Shown here: in pieces, positions 26,446-35,294 of the stretch
Layout of the letters: each line of letters begins with the position of its first letter
Numbering within the stretch: position 1 is the first letter of the stretch
From: Trinickia terrae
GTDB taxonomy: Bacteria; Pseudomonadota; Gammaproteobacteria; Burkholderiales; Burkholderiaceae
Direction: 5' to 3'
Assembly (NCBI RefSeq): GCF_005144415.1
Contig: NZ_SWJE01000001.1
Location: 628,631-692,630, forward strand
DNA length: 64,000 nucleotides
The notes under the pieces: model-generated
The model's database searches: none
Told to the model about the DNA's origin: nothing
The model's input: the letters and a program-made list of their open reading frames with translations, nothing else
Made by a program: the position numbers and the translations under genes

Positions 26446-26646
26446 CGTTTGGCGCGATGCCGCCAGAGGCGGGCTTGGTGCATTTTGAGAATGAAGTGGT
26501 GAGTTTAAATCAATTGCCAATGCATGCGCGCCCCTCGAAAATCGCACTCGAACAAACCGGCGCAAGCTAGCTCCCGGCAGCCGCGAAACGGCGTTAGCCC
26601 GCGCCACGGCTGGACCGCCACGACCCACGAGTACAAGGACGCCTCG

Positions 26647-27666
26647 ATGAATCCCAATCTCGCCGCATTGCTCGACGCCGCCTGCGGCCAGGAGGCCGCG
26701 CAACAGCTGGTGCAATTGATGAACATACCGGCGTGCATGTCGCGCTCGGAGGAGGGCACGGTCACGCGTGCCGAGCTCGCGCAGGCGCTCAACATGGCGC
26801 TGTTTTCCGGCTTGCTCGAGCGGGTGCCGACGGGCCGCGCCTACACGGCCGACGTGATCCGCGCGGGCGGCCGCGTCGAGTTCGATCACGGCGCGCTGCG
26901 TACCGTTCGCTGGCCTCATTGCGGCGCGCTGCCGCCCGGCGAAGCGGCGTTTACACGCATCCTCAAGCCGCTCGGCTACCGGCTCAACGGCACCTATCCG
27001 CTCGAGCGGATCAGGATGACGGGCCGTTCTTACACGCATCTCGATGCGCCGGAGCACATCGCGCAGTTCTTCGTGAGCGAGCTGCACCCCGAGCGGTTCA
27101 GCGCCGGCTTCCAGCGGGCGGCGACGAATGTGCTCGGCGCGTCGGCCGATCCGCTGACGCCGCAGGCCGTCGCGTGGCTCGCGGAGTTGGAGCGCGACGC
27201 GTCGCTGCCGCTCGCCGCCGCCTGTGCGCTGCTGCCGGTGCTCGTGCGCTGCTTCGAGCGTCGGCACGGCGCGCCAAGGCTTGCCGACTACGAGACGCTG
27301 CTCGCCGAATCGGCCGAGATGGCCTGGATCGCGACCGAGGGCAACGCGTTCAACCACGTGACCGACCGCGTCGCCGACGTGTTCGCCGTGGCCGACGCCC
27401 AGCGCGCGCTGGGGCGGCCGATCAAGGATTCGGTCGAAGTGTCGAAGTCGGGCCGCGTGAAGCAGACGGCCTATCGCGCCGATCCGGTCGTGCGCACGTT
27501 CATCGATGAGGCGGGCAACCCCGTGGAGCGCACCGTCCCGGGCTCGTTCTACGAGTTCATCACGCGCGACGCCTGCCTCGACCCCGCGACGGACCGCACC
27601 GTGCTGGACCTCGGTTTCGACGCAGGCAACGCGACCGGCATCTTCAAGATGACGGCAGCGGCCTGA
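26647..27666 (+). CDS. DUF1338 protein, probable 2-oxoadipate dioxygenase/decarboxylase
   Basis: A 339-residue DUF1338 (YdcJ/HglS) protein with a vicinal-oxygen-chelate-type fold. The conserved blocks are FDHGALRTVRWP, SYTHLDAPEHIAQFFVSELH, EGNAFNHVTDRV and GSFYEFITRD; by analogy with HglS the metal ligands would be the His of FDHG, the His of FNHV and the Glu of YEF. HglS converts 2-oxoadipate to D-2-hydroxyglutarate in Pseudomonas D-lysine breakdown. The adjacent aminotransferase would produce 2-oxoadipate and AmaB would supply aminoadipate, so the assignment fits. The protein is shorter than HglS itself. Thirteen bases separate it from the aminotransferase. Confidence 0.82.
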   Translation: MNPNLAALLDAACGQEAAQQLVQLMNIPACMSRSEEGTVTRAELAQALNMALFSGLLERVPTGRAYTADVIRAGGRVEFDHGALRTVRWPHCGALPPGEAAFTRILKPLGYRLNGTYPLERIRMTGRSYTHLDAPEHIAQFFVSELHPERFSAGFQRAATNVLGASADPLTPQAVAWLAELERDASLPLAAACALLPVLVRCFERRHGAPRLADYETLLAESAEMAWIATEGNAFNHVTDRVADVFAVADAQRALGRPIKDSVEVSKSGRVKQTAYRADPVVRTFIDEAGNPVERTVPGSFYEFITRDACLDPATDRTVLDLGFDAGNATGIFKMTAAA

Positions 27667-27679
27667 GCGGAGCGCAGCG

Positions 27680-28912
27680 ATGACTTCCGCCGCCACGCTC
27701 GACGCCGACGACGCGTATCCCTTCGCCGAACCGTTCCGCTCGCCGCAGGGCTCGCCGATCCGCGAACTCTTCAAATACCTCGGCCGCCCGGGGATGATTT
27801 CGTTTGCGGGCGGCTATCCCTCGAAGGATCTGTTCGACCGCCAGGGCTTCGGACGCGCGCTCGAAGCCGCCTATCAAGCCGATCCGGCCGCCTGCCTGCA
27901 ATACGGCGACACGGCCGGCGTGCCCGCGCTGCGCCGCTCGCTGGCGCGGTTGATGGCGGGGCGCGGCGTGCGCTGCGAGACGGACGACGTGATCGTCACC
28001 ACCGGCTCCCAGCAAGGCTTCGACCTGCTGCTGCGCACGCTGATCGCACCGGGCGACACCGCGCTGATCGAACAACCCGCCTATTCCGCGGCGATCCAGG
28101 CGCTGCGTCTGGCGGGCGCGAACATCCTGACGGTGCGCACCGATGCGCACGGCATCGACGTCGACGCGCTGCGCGCCCAGCTCGACGCGTTGCCGGCCGC
28201 CACGCGCCCGAAGCTCCTCTACACCGTCCCGACCTTCGCGAATCCGACCGGCGCGACCATGCCGCAGGCTCGCCGCGAGGCGCTTGCGCGCCTGGCCGCC
28301 GAGCGCCGCTTCGTGCTCGTCGAGGACGATCCGTACGGCGAACTGCGCTTTTCCGGCACGCCCGTGCCGCCGATTCTCGCGCTCGCCGCGACGATCCCCG
28401 AGGCCCGGGACTGGATCGTCTATCTGGGCAGCTTGTCAAAGATCGTCGCGCCCGGCGTGCGCATCGGCTGGGCGCTCGCGCCGGCCGCGATCGCGCGCCG
28501 GATGATCGTCGCGAAGCAGACGAGCGACCTCTGCACGGCGCCGCTCGCGCAGGAAGCCGTGCGGCACTACCTCGACAGCGGCCGGCTTGCCGAGCACCTG
28601 GGGACGATCGTCGACGCCTACCGCAAGCGCTGCGAAGCGCTCCTGAATGCGCTGCGCAACTTCGTGCCCGACGAGATCGAGTTCGCCGCGCCCGAAGGCG
28701 GGATGTTCGTCTGGGCGCGCCTCGCCGGCGGCCGCGACGCCTCGGAAACGGTCAAGCGGGCGATCGAGCAAAACGTGATGTACGTTCCAGGCGCCGCGTT
28801 CTTTGTGCGCGACGCGGACGCGAGCAGCCTGCGACTGTCGTTCGCGGCGCCGACGGAAGCCGAGGTGTTCGAAGGCGTGCTGCGGCTCGCGAAGGCCTTG
28901 CAAAGCCGCTAA
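27680..28912 (+). CDS. PLP-dependent aminotransferase, probable 2-aminoadipate aminotransferase
   Basis: A 410-residue fold-type I aminotransferase of the LysN/MocR-like class. The PLP lysine lies in LGSLSKIVAPGVRIGW, the phosphate-loop in TTGSQQGFDLLLR, and the Asn/Asp/Tyr set in PTFANPTGATM and VEDDPYGELRF. The FAGGYPSKDLFD opening is common to 2-aminoadipate and aromatic aminotransferases of this group. Lying between the oxoadipate enzyme and AmaB, it most likely transaminates 2-aminoadipate with 2-oxoglutarate. A broad or aromatic specificity cannot be excluded from sequence. Confidence 0.85.
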   Translation: MTSAATLDADDAYPFAEPFRSPQGSPIRELFKYLGRPGMISFAGGYPSKDLFDRQGFGRALEAAYQADPAACLQYGDTAGVPALRRSLARLMAGRGVRCETDDVIVTTGSQQGFDLLLRTLIAPGDTALIEQPAYSAAIQALRLAGANILTVRTDAHGIDVDALRAQLDALPAATRPKLLYTVPTFANPTGATMPQARREALARLAAERRFVLVEDDPYGELRFSGTPVPPILALAATIPEARDWIVYLGSLSKIVAPGVRIGWALAPAAIARRMIVAKQTSDLCTAPLAQEAVRHYLDSGRLAEHLGTIVDAYRKRCEALLNALRNFVPDEIEFAAPEGGMFVWARLAGGRDASETVKRAIEQNVMYVPGAAFFVRDADASSLRLSFAAPTEAEVFEGVLRLAKALQSR

Positions 28913-29167
28913 CGCAGCGATCGGACACAAGCTTAGCGCGGCACGAGCCCGCCCGGCATCGGCCATTCGGCCGACCCCTCGGCGGCTTGCGCGGATGGCG
29001 CGAACGCGTTTCAATCGACGCATGGTTTCACTCGCATCTCGATCCGCGAGGATCGAATCGACCGATAGCGGCGGCTGATCCCGCCGCGCATACCGCGCAT
29101 CGCGGCCGGCCTCGCGCTCCACTCGCGCGCGACGCCGCCCGTTGCGCTTCCACTCGAAGAGGAAGTG

Positions 29168-30679
29168 ATGGCAGTCAACGACATTCTTGCAGCGCTCGAT
29201 ATCGATCTCGCCCAATGGCAGGGCAACGCCTTGACGGCCCGCTCGCCGCGCGACGGCGCGACGCTCGCCACGCTTGCCGCCGATACCGCGCAGGACGCAG
29301 AGCGCAAGATCGACGCCGCGCACGCCGCTTTTGCGAAATGGCGCGTCGTCCCCGCGCCGCTGCGCGGCGAATTTGTCCGCGTGTTCGGCAACGTGCTGCG
29401 CGAGCACAAGGAGGCGCTCGGCAAGCTCGTCACGCTCGAAGCGGGAAAGATCCAGTCTGAAGGCCTCGGTGAAGTCCAGGAGATGATCGACATCTGTGAT
29501 TTCGCGGTGGGCCTGTCGCGTCAGTTGTATGGTTTGACGATCGCTTCGGAGCGTCCGGGGCACCGCATGATGGAGACTTGGCATCCGCTCGGCGTGTGCG
29601 GCGTGATTTCGGCGTTCAACTTCCCGGTGGCGGTGTGGGCGTGGAATGCGGCGCTGGCGTTCGTCTGCGGCGATCCGGTCGTCTGGAAGCCGTCGGAGAA
29701 GACGCCGCTCACGGCGATCGCCTGCCATGCGCTCTTCAGCAAGGCCGTGCGTGAGTTCGAGAAGACCCACCCCGGCGTCGTGCCGGATGGGCTGCTGCAG
29801 CTCCTGATCGGCGCGCGCGACGTCGGCGCCGTGCTGACTGCGTCGCCGAAGGTCCCGCTCGTCAGCGCGACGGGCAGCGTGCGCATGGGTATCGAAGTCG
29901 CACACGTGCTGTCGAAGCGCCTCGCGCGCAGCATCCTCGAGCTCGGCGGCAACAACGGCATGATCGTCGCGCCGAGCGCGGATCTCGATCTCGTCGTGCG
30001 CGCCGTGACGTTCGCGGCCGTCGGCACCGCGGGGCAGCGCTGCACGACGCTGCGCCGGCTCATCGTTCATCGCAGCGTGGCCGACCAGCTGCTGCCCCGC
30101 CTGGAGAAGGCGTTCGCGTCGGTGAAGATCGGCGACCCGCTCGCCGCCGACACGCTCGTCGGACCGCTGATCGACCGCGCTTCGTTCGACGCCATGCAAA
30201 GCGCGCTCGTGCAAGCCCGCGCGGAGGGCGGCGAAGTGAGGGGCGGCGAGCGCGTCGATACCGGCCATGACGACGCGTACTACGTGCGTCCCGCGATCGT
30301 GCGGATGCCGAAGCAGACCGCGGTGGTCGAGCGCGAGACGTTCGCGCCGATCCTCTACGTGCTCGTCTACGACCATTTCGACGAGGCGCTCGCGGTGCAC
30401 AATGCCGTGCCGCAAGGCTTGTCGTCGGCGATCTTCACGAACGACATGCGTGAGGCGGAGCAGTTCATGTCCGCGGCGGGCAGCGATTGCGGGATCGTCA
30501 ACGTGAACATCGGCACGAGCGGCGCGGAAATCGGCGGCGCGTTCGGCGGCGAGAAAGAGACCGGCGGCGGCCGCGAATCGGGTTCCGACGCATGGAAGAG
30601 CTACATGCGGCGTGCGACCAACACGATCAACTACAGCCGCGAGCTGCCGCTTGCACAGGGCGTGAAATTCGACGTCTGA
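29168..30679 (+). CDS. amaB: L-piperidine-6-carboxylate dehydrogenase (ALDH7 family)
   Basis: A 503-residue antiquitin-type aldehyde dehydrogenase. The nucleophile is the Cys of GTAGQRCTTLRR and the general-base Glu lies in SILELGGNNGMIV. GVISAFNFPVAVWAWNAALA, the ALDH7 form of the NAD-binding loop, and the C-terminal GTSGAEIGGAFGGEKETGGG separate it from ALDH2-type enzymes. It oxidises 2-aminoadipate semialdehyde (in equilibrium with piperideine-6-carboxylate) to 2-aminoadipate. I start at ATG 29168; the GTG three bases earlier is equally usable. A 255-bp gap separates it from the aminotransferase, so it may have its own promoter. A terminator follows. Confidence 0.92.
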   Translation: MAVNDILAALDIDLAQWQGNALTARSPRDGATLATLAADTAQDAERKIDAAHAAFAKWRVVPAPLRGEFVRVFGNVLREHKEALGKLVTLEAGKIQSEGLGEVQEMIDICDFAVGLSRQLYGLTIASERPGHRMMETWHPLGVCGVISAFNFPVAVWAWNAALAFVCGDPVVWKPSEKTPLTAIACHALFSKAVREFEKTHPGVVPDGLLQLLIGARDVGAVLTASPKVPLVSATGSVRMGIEVAHVLSKRLARSILELGGNNGMIVAPSADLDLVVRAVTFAAVGTAGQRCTTLRRLIVHRSVADQLLPRLEKAFASVKIGDPLAADTLVGPLIDRASFDAMQSALVQARAEGGEVRGGERVDTGHDDAYYVRPAIVRMPKQTAVVERETFAPILYVLVYDHFDEALAVHNAVPQGLSSAIFTNDMREAEQFMSAAGSDCGIVNVNIGTSGAEIGGAFGGEKETGGGRESGSDAWKSYMRRATNTINYSRELPLAQGVKFDV

Positions 30680-30697
30680 GGCTTCCTGCCTGCCGCA

Positions 30698-30744
30698 GGC
30701 CAACCCGGCTGCAGTATCGGCCGGGCTGGCCGCCTTTTCTCTTT
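30698..30744 (+). terminator. rho-independent terminator
   Basis: GGCCAACCCGGC (30698-30709) pairs with GCCGGGCTGGCC (30720-30731) with one mismatch, followed by GCCTTTTCTCTTT. It lies 18 bases after the amaB stop. Confidence 0.85.
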
Positions 30745-30852
30745 CCACGCGTTTTCCGGCGCGGCACATCCTCCATTAGCGGCTACAATGCGCGCCCAAG
30801 GAACCGGTTCACATAGTGAGCACGGGCGCAGAATAAAAATGGGGTACAAGAT

Positions 30853-31377
30853 ATGCCGACGACAGCAAACCGAGGGAAACCCTGCCGGGCCGTAGCAGGC
30901 GCGTTCTGCGTGGCTTTTGCCGCAGCATTTGCCGCGCCGGGCGTGCAGGCCGCACCACTCGCGCTCGACGTGACCGGCCAGATCACGAAGACGACCAATG
31001 CCGAGCACACCGTCTACCACTTCGGCGAAGAGCAATTGCTGAACCTGCCGGCCCATTCGATTTCGACCGGCACGCCCTGGACGAAGAAATCGGTATTCAC
31101 GGGGCCGAGCCTCGCAGATATCCTGAAGACGGTCGGCGCGCGCGGCCAATCGGTCGAGGTGCATTCGTTCGACGATTACACCTACACGGTCCCGGCCTCG
31201 GACGCGGATCGCTACGGCGTCATCCTGGCCTACAGCATGAACGGCAAGCGCCTGCAGGTGAGCGATTTCGGTCCGCTGTTCCTGATCTATCCGCGCGACC
31301 AATACCCGGACGAGCTGTCGACGGCCGGGGCTACCGCCAAATTCGTCTGGCAGATCAAGTCCCTCGTCATCAAATGA
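30853..31377 (+). CDS. periplasmic SUOX-fold (molybdopterin-binding-like) protein
   Basis: A 174-residue exported protein. The signal peptide ends around residue 34 (AAPGVQA-APLALDV). The mature part, with TGQITKTT, TWTKKSVFTGPSLADILKTVGA-like residues (TPWTKKSVFTGPSLADILK) and SDADRYGVILAYSMNG, is the reduced oxidoreductase molybdopterin-binding (sulfite-oxidase-like) fold. The conserved cofactor cysteine of true sulfite oxidases is not seen, so it is probably a ligand-binding or sensing relative. Its stop overlaps the ATG of the hybrid kinase (ATGA), so the pair is co-translated and the protein is likely the kinase's periplasmic input partner. Confidence 0.82.
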   Translation: MPTTANRGKPCRAVAGAFCVAFAAAFAAPGVQAAPLALDVTGQITKTTNAEHTVYHFGEEQLLNLPAHSISTGTPWTKKSVFTGPSLADILKTVGARGQSVEVHSFDDYTYTVPASDADRYGVILAYSMNGKRLQVSDFGPLFLIYPRDQYPDELSTAGATAKFVWQIKSLVIK

Positions 31378-33191
31378 AAAAGGCCTCATTGCGGTGCTTC
31401 GCGTTCGTGCTGATATGGTTGACCGCGCTGGCGCCGCCCATCGGAGCAGTCGGCTACCTGTTCTACGACAACCTGCTGGCGCCGCGCGCCGGGGTCGAGG
31501 TCGCGGGCCCGTATGACGGTTTCTATTGGGATGCCGCGCAATTCCAGATCGCTTACGCGCGCCTCGAAAACCAGGTGCTGCTTTACCAGACCGGCGCGGA
31601 CCGCGATGGCTCGACGCTGACGCTGCGCTACCAGATCCTTCAATCGAAGATCCGGGTGATGCTCGGGTCGACCCGCATGCTGGAGACGCAGCCGTCGCTC
31701 GAACATTGGCAGCATGACGAGCTGGTTGCGCTCGACAAGACGGTCAAGGCGCTGAGCCCCGACATCGAAGCCTTGCCCGGCGATCGTTCGCGCGCCGATC
31801 AGATCGTCGCGGCGCTGAACGACCATTGGGACGAGGTCAACGATCTCGCGCAAAGCCGGCGGCTTCTCGACGTCGCCGAGCGCGACGCGATCGCGAGGGA
31901 TTTCCTCGCCAAGCGGCGCTACCTGTTCGCGGGCGGCGTCGTGCTGCTGCTGCTGTCGGCAGCAGCGACGGCGCTCCTGATCTTCAACGGCCTGCGCCGC
32001 AGCAAGCTTATCGTGCAGCAGCACGCCGCGATCGCCGCCGAGCACGAAGCGGCGCGCGTAGCGCGCGAAACGAGCCTCGCGAAGGACACCTTCCTCGGCA
32101 TGATCAGCCACGAGTTGCGCACGCCGCTGCATGCGATCGTGTCGTCGGTCGAGCTGCTCGGCTTTCATCAGCAATCCGAGGCCGACCGCAAGGTGATTCG
32201 CCGTCTCGAGGCCGCCGCGCGCCATCTCGAAGTGCAGATGCGCGATTTGACCGACTACGCGCGCCTTGGCGCCGGCAAGCTCGTGCTGCATGACGAGCGC
32301 TTCGATCCGCGCGCCTTGATCGAATCGATCGTCGACGAAAATCTTCAGGCAGCAAGCGCGAAGCACCTGACGCTGACGAGCGGCGCCGACGGAGGCACGG
32401 GCCTGGTCGAGTCAGATCCGCATCGCATCCGGCAGATCGTCGGCAATCTCGTGACCAACGCAATCCGCTACACCGACACCGGCTCGGTGCGCGTTGTGCT
32501 CAGCGTACAGTCCGGCGCGCTCGCGATTTCCGTTAGCGACACCGGCCCCGGCGTCGATGAGGCGCAGATTCCGCTCTTGTTCAAGGAGTTCACCCAGCTG
32601 GACGGCTCGCGCACGCGGCGCTTCGGCGGCGCGGGGATGGGGCTCGCGATCGTCCAGGGGCTCGTCAATCTGTTCGGCGGCACGATCCGCGTGGCGAGCC
32701 GCATGGGCGAGGGCACGACGTTCTCGGTGACCATTCCCGTGCGCCTCGTCGAACCTCCGGCGCCCGACGGCGCCGCGCGTGCGGGCGCGCAGGGCGGTAG
32801 CCGGCCGCGCGTGCTCGTCATCGACGACAACCCGCCGGTGCGGGAATCGCTCGGCGAGTTGCTGGCCCACATGGAATGTGAGGCGGTGGCGGCGGGCAGC
32901 GCCGACGAAGCGCTGCGCTGGCTCGACACCGAGCGGTGCGACCTCGTGCTGGTCGACCTGCACATGCCGGAGAAGGATGGTTATTCGTTCCTCGCCGAAT
33001 TTCGCGAGCGCGGCGGGACGAACACGGGCGTGCCTGTCATTGCGGTGAGCGCCTACGCGCCGGATTCTGCCGGGCAAGGCGCGAGCGGACCGTTCTTCGA
33101 CATGCTTTCGAAGCCCGTCCACTACGATCAGTTGCGCGACGCGGTGGAGCGGGCGCGCGTCGTGCGGCGCGAAGCCCGCCAGGGGGCGTAA
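31374..33191 (+). CDS. hybrid sensor histidine kinase/response regulator
   Basis: A 605-residue inner-membrane kinase. TM1 spans about 8-29 and TM2 about 184-205, leaving a 150-residue mostly helical periplasmic sensor. HisKA follows, with the phosphoacceptor His in GMISHELRTPLHAI (about 243). The ATPase has the N box RQIVGNLVTNAIRYT, G1 SDTGPGV and G2 GGAGMGLAIV. A C-terminal receiver (RVLVIDDNPPVRESL, LVDLHMPEKDG) carries the acceptor Asp. It overlaps the SUOX-like gene by four bases and ends 25 bases from the convergent BetR response regulator, its likely output partner. Signal unknown. Confidence 0.93.
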   Translation: MKKASLRCFAFVLIWLTALAPPIGAVGYLFYDNLLAPRAGVEVAGPYDGFYWDAAQFQIAYARLENQVLLYQTGADRDGSTLTLRYQILQSKIRVMLGSTRMLETQPSLEHWQHDELVALDKTVKALSPDIEALPGDRSRADQIVAALNDHWDEVNDLAQSRRLLDVAERDAIARDFLAKRRYLFAGGVVLLLLSAAATALLIFNGLRRSKLIVQQHAAIAAEHEAARVARETSLAKDTFLGMISHELRTPLHAIVSSVELLGFHQQSEADRKVIRRLEAAARHLEVQMRDLTDYARLGAGKLVLHDERFDPRALIESIVDENLQAASAKHLTLTSGADGGTGLVESDPHRIRQIVGNLVTNAIRYTDTGSVRVVLSVQSGALAISVSDTGPGVDEAQIPLLFKEFTQLDGSRTRRFGGAGMGLAIVQGLVNLFGGTIRVASRMGEGTTFSVTIPVRLVEPPAPDGAARAGAQGGSRPRVLVIDDNPPVRESLGELLAHMECEAVAAGSADEALRWLDTERCDLVLVDLHMPEKDGYSFLAEFRERGGTNTGVPVIAVSAYAPDSAGQGASGPFFDMLSKPVHYDQLRDAVERARVVRREARQGA

Positions 33192-33215
33192 GGCGGGCCG
33201 GGGGAAGCGCGCGCT

Positions 33216-34070
33216 CTACGCGCGATTCAGGCGCTTGGTCAGATCCGCGACGAGAATCGCCAGCCGCGCAGGCTTCTCGTAACAGGCGACGTCGAAGCGG
33301 CGGATCACCTCACTGATCTCCGATTCGCTCGCCTTGCCGGTCAGCAGTTCGCCTGTCAGCACGAAGATCGGCGCATCGGGGTTTTCCGACGCGCGCACGT
33401 TCCGGATCGCCTCGGCGGACGTCTGGCCCCCGAACAGCCAATCGATCACGACGGCGTCGAACACTTGCGTCTGCAGGGCGTCGTTGAACGCCTGCAGCCC
33501 GTACAGCGCCGTCGCCGAGAAGCCGCTTTGCTCGAGGTAGTCGCGCAGGTTGTCGGCGGAGGCCTGGTCGTCGTCGACGACGGCCACCGACGGCTTGTCG
33601 GTTTCGCCGCGCCGCGGATAGACCTCGATCTTGTGAACTTCGAATGCGTTCTGATAGAGCGCGCCGTCATGGCGCACCACACGCCATTGGCCTTGCTTCG
33701 AATATGCGATGAATTCGGGGCGCGAGCCGGCCTCGATCGGCGCGCCGATCCAGGCGGTGCACGCCATTTCGACCGCGCCGACGCAAAAGACCGCCTCCTG
33801 CGCGTTGGCGCCCACCATGCCGGGGTCGAGCGTCTGCGCGCCGAACAGTTGCGCTGCGGGCTCGCCGAACGCTTCGGCCACTTTCTTGATCTGCGAAAGC
33901 GTCCATGGACTGTTGCCGCGGAGCTTGCGGTGGCCCTGCGAAAAACTGAGGTCGAGGATGCGGCACAGTTCGGTCGTTTGCTGCCGCTTGCCGATGCCGT
34001 GTCGGCTCATCAGCTCGCGAACGCGTTCTGCGACTGCGAGGGAGTCGGTTGAAGTTGCTTCGTTGGTCAT
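33216..34070 (-). CDS. BetR-domain response regulator
   Basis: A 284-residue protein with reversed order: a BetR-type helix-turn-helix at residues 10-85 (VAERVRELMSRHGIGKRQQT, LDLSFSQGHRKLRGNSPWTL, KKVAEAFGEP) and a receiver domain at about 160-284 (SVAVVDDDQASADNL, acceptor Asp in VVIDWLFGG, and YEKP for the conserved Lys). Between them is a 70-residue linker domain containing Trp and Cys residues (VGAVEMACTAWIGAPIEAG). BetR domains are found in beta-proteobacterial regulators and bind DNA like phage repressors. It faces the hybrid kinase, so phosphotransfer from it is the simplest reading. Confidence 0.88.
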   Translation of the reverse strand: MTNEATSTDSLAVAERVRELMSRHGIGKRQQTTELCRILDLSFSQGHRKLRGNSPWTLSQIKKVAEAFGEPAAQLFGAQTLDPGMVGANAQEAVFCVGAVEMACTAWIGAPIEAGSRPEFIAYSKQGQWRVVRHDGALYQNAFEVHKIEVYPRRGETDKPSVAVVDDDQASADNLRDYLEQSGFSATALYGLQAFNDALQTQVFDAVVIDWLFGGQTSAEAIRNVRASENPDAPIFVLTGELLTGKASESEISEVIRRFDVACYEKPARLAILVADLTKRLNRA

Positions 34071-34506
34071 GCTGCTTGAAAGCGTCTCGATTTCAATTGT
34101 AGTAAGAGGACACCAAGCTGAATATCAACGCAATTCGCGCTTTGATTGGCCGCTTGCTTCGTAAGCTGGCCGGTCATGCTGGGGAAATAGGCGAACGGAC
34201 TGAAAGAAAAGCGTCTCTACGTTGCTTACAGCGCAGCCTCGTGAAACCGGTTTCGCGGCGGCGCATCATGCTGAGAAGCGCAGTATATCTTAGCGAGAAA
34301 AAAGCGAAGATCCTCTGTCAAATTTGTTTCAACGCGTTACGCTTCGCACATTATGCAAGAGTGTGCGGGATTTCCATGGCAAATGTCGTACATTCTCGTG
34401 ACGAATGCAGATTTCAGCGGCATCGGCGCGATGTAATGTTCTGGAAAGAATCGAAGGAAATCGCGGCTTTCGCGGTTGTTTATTTATATGAGGAAAATGT
34501 AAACCG
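34071..34506. other. 436-bp divergent intergenic region, A+T-rich
   Basis: The region separates the divergent BetR regulator and C39-like peptidase genes and falls well below the local G+C. It contains a perfect 12-bp palindrome GAAACCGGTTTC at 34243-34254 and several A/T-rich runs near 34300 and 34480 that could hold promoters. No gene or structured RNA was recognised. Confidence 0.5.
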
Positions 34507-35169
34507 ATGACGGCCGGCTCGATTCGTCACATCAATGTGCCCTATTACTCGCAGTGGGGGAGTCCGGATTGGGTGAAACCGATCGTCGAGGAGGCGGCCG
34601 ATCCTTGCGACGATCCGCATTGGCGGCAAAGCGGCTTTGCCGATCCCGAGCGCTATCGGTTCTGGGCACAGCGTCTTTGCGGATTGACGTGCCTCGAATC
34701 GATACTGGATTTCTGGCGGATCAGGCGAGGCTCGCGAGCCTCGCTGCTCGACGCGGCCTTGGCGCGCGGCGCGTACAAGATGCGCGCGGACGGCGGCGTG
34801 GACGGGCTGATCTACCAGCCGTTCGCCGACTGGGTCGGCGAGGTTTTCGGCCTCAAGGTGGAGGTGCTGCCGCAAATCGGCATCGCGCAACTGGCTGCGC
34901 ACATCGACGGCGACACGTTTGCGATCGCATCGGTCAGCCCGCTGATTCGCTATCCGGACGAGCCGAACGAGACGCGTGGCGGGCACCTCATCCTGTTGCA
35001 TGGCGCCGATCGTCACGGCGCATGGTTCCACAACCCCTCGGGCATCGCGCCGCATCAAGCCGATGCCTATCTGCGCTTCGATGCGTTCGAGCGCTTCTTT
35101 GCGGGGCGCGGCATGACGATCTCGCGCGCGAACGGCCAGGGTCTGTTCGGGGCTGCGCCTCAATTTTGA
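34507..35169 (+). CDS. C39-like papain-fold cysteine peptidase domain protein
   Basis: A 220-residue protein that is all peptidase domain. VPYYSQW at residues 11-17 is the C39_2 family opening; RLCGLTCLESILDFW has the C-G-x-x-C-L active-site pattern with Cys58 as nucleophile and Gln55 for the oxyanion hole; RGGHLILLHG supplies His160 and FHNPSG (Asn176) completes the triad. C39 enzymes cut double-glycine leader peptides when fused to ABC exporters, but this stand-alone C39_2 type has no transporter and no signal peptide, so it may act on a cytosolic substrate or small amide. It heads a set with a racemase-like protein and an ornithine-cyclodeaminase-family enzyme. Function unassigned. Confidence 0.8.
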   Translation: MTAGSIRHINVPYYSQWGSPDWVKPIVEEAADPCDDPHWRQSGFADPERYRFWAQRLCGLTCLESILDFWRIRRGSRASLLDAALARGAYKMRADGGVDGLIYQPFADWVGEVFGLKVEVLPQIGIAQLAAHIDGDTFAIASVSPLIRYPDEPNETRGGHLILLHGADRHGAWFHNPSGIAPHQADAYLRFDAFERFFAGRGMTISRANGQGLFGAAPQF

Positions 35170-35243
35170 AAACGTTGCCGGGCGGCGCAATGTCGTCTAA
35201 GTTTCGAGCCACCATCGATCGCGCAAGCAACGGGAGGAACAAG

Positions 35244-35294
35244 ATGGAGCGGCGGGGTGACGATTCGTCGACGGCGACAGGCGGTGCGGCATGA
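35244..35294 (+). CDS. 16-codon ORF coupled to the racemase-like gene
   Basis: ATG at 35244 follows GGGAGGAA at ideal spacing and encodes MERRGDDSSTATGGAA. Its TGA overlaps the ATG of the racemase-like gene (ATGA at 35291-35294), which itself has no separate ribosome-binding site. The clear site suggests real translation, either as a coupling leader for the next gene or as a small peptide. It contains a Gly-Gly pair four residues from the end; whether that means anything beside a C39-like peptidase is unproven. An alternative is that it is simply the incidental upstream frame of the true ribosome-binding site. Confidence 0.45.
   Translation: MERRGDDSSTATGGAA

Noticed and set aside
29168..30679. 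Assigning the ALDH to the hydroxyproline pathway as KGSADH
   Set aside because: Its motifs (GTSGAEIGGAFGGEKETGGG) are those of ALDH7/AmaB and its neighbours are lysine-pathway genes.
35244..35294. Idea that the 16-codon ORF is a classical bacteriocin precursor cut by the C39-like enzyme
   Set aside because: The Gly-Gly is two residues from the end, leaving almost no core peptide, and there is no ABC exporter; kept only as an open observation.
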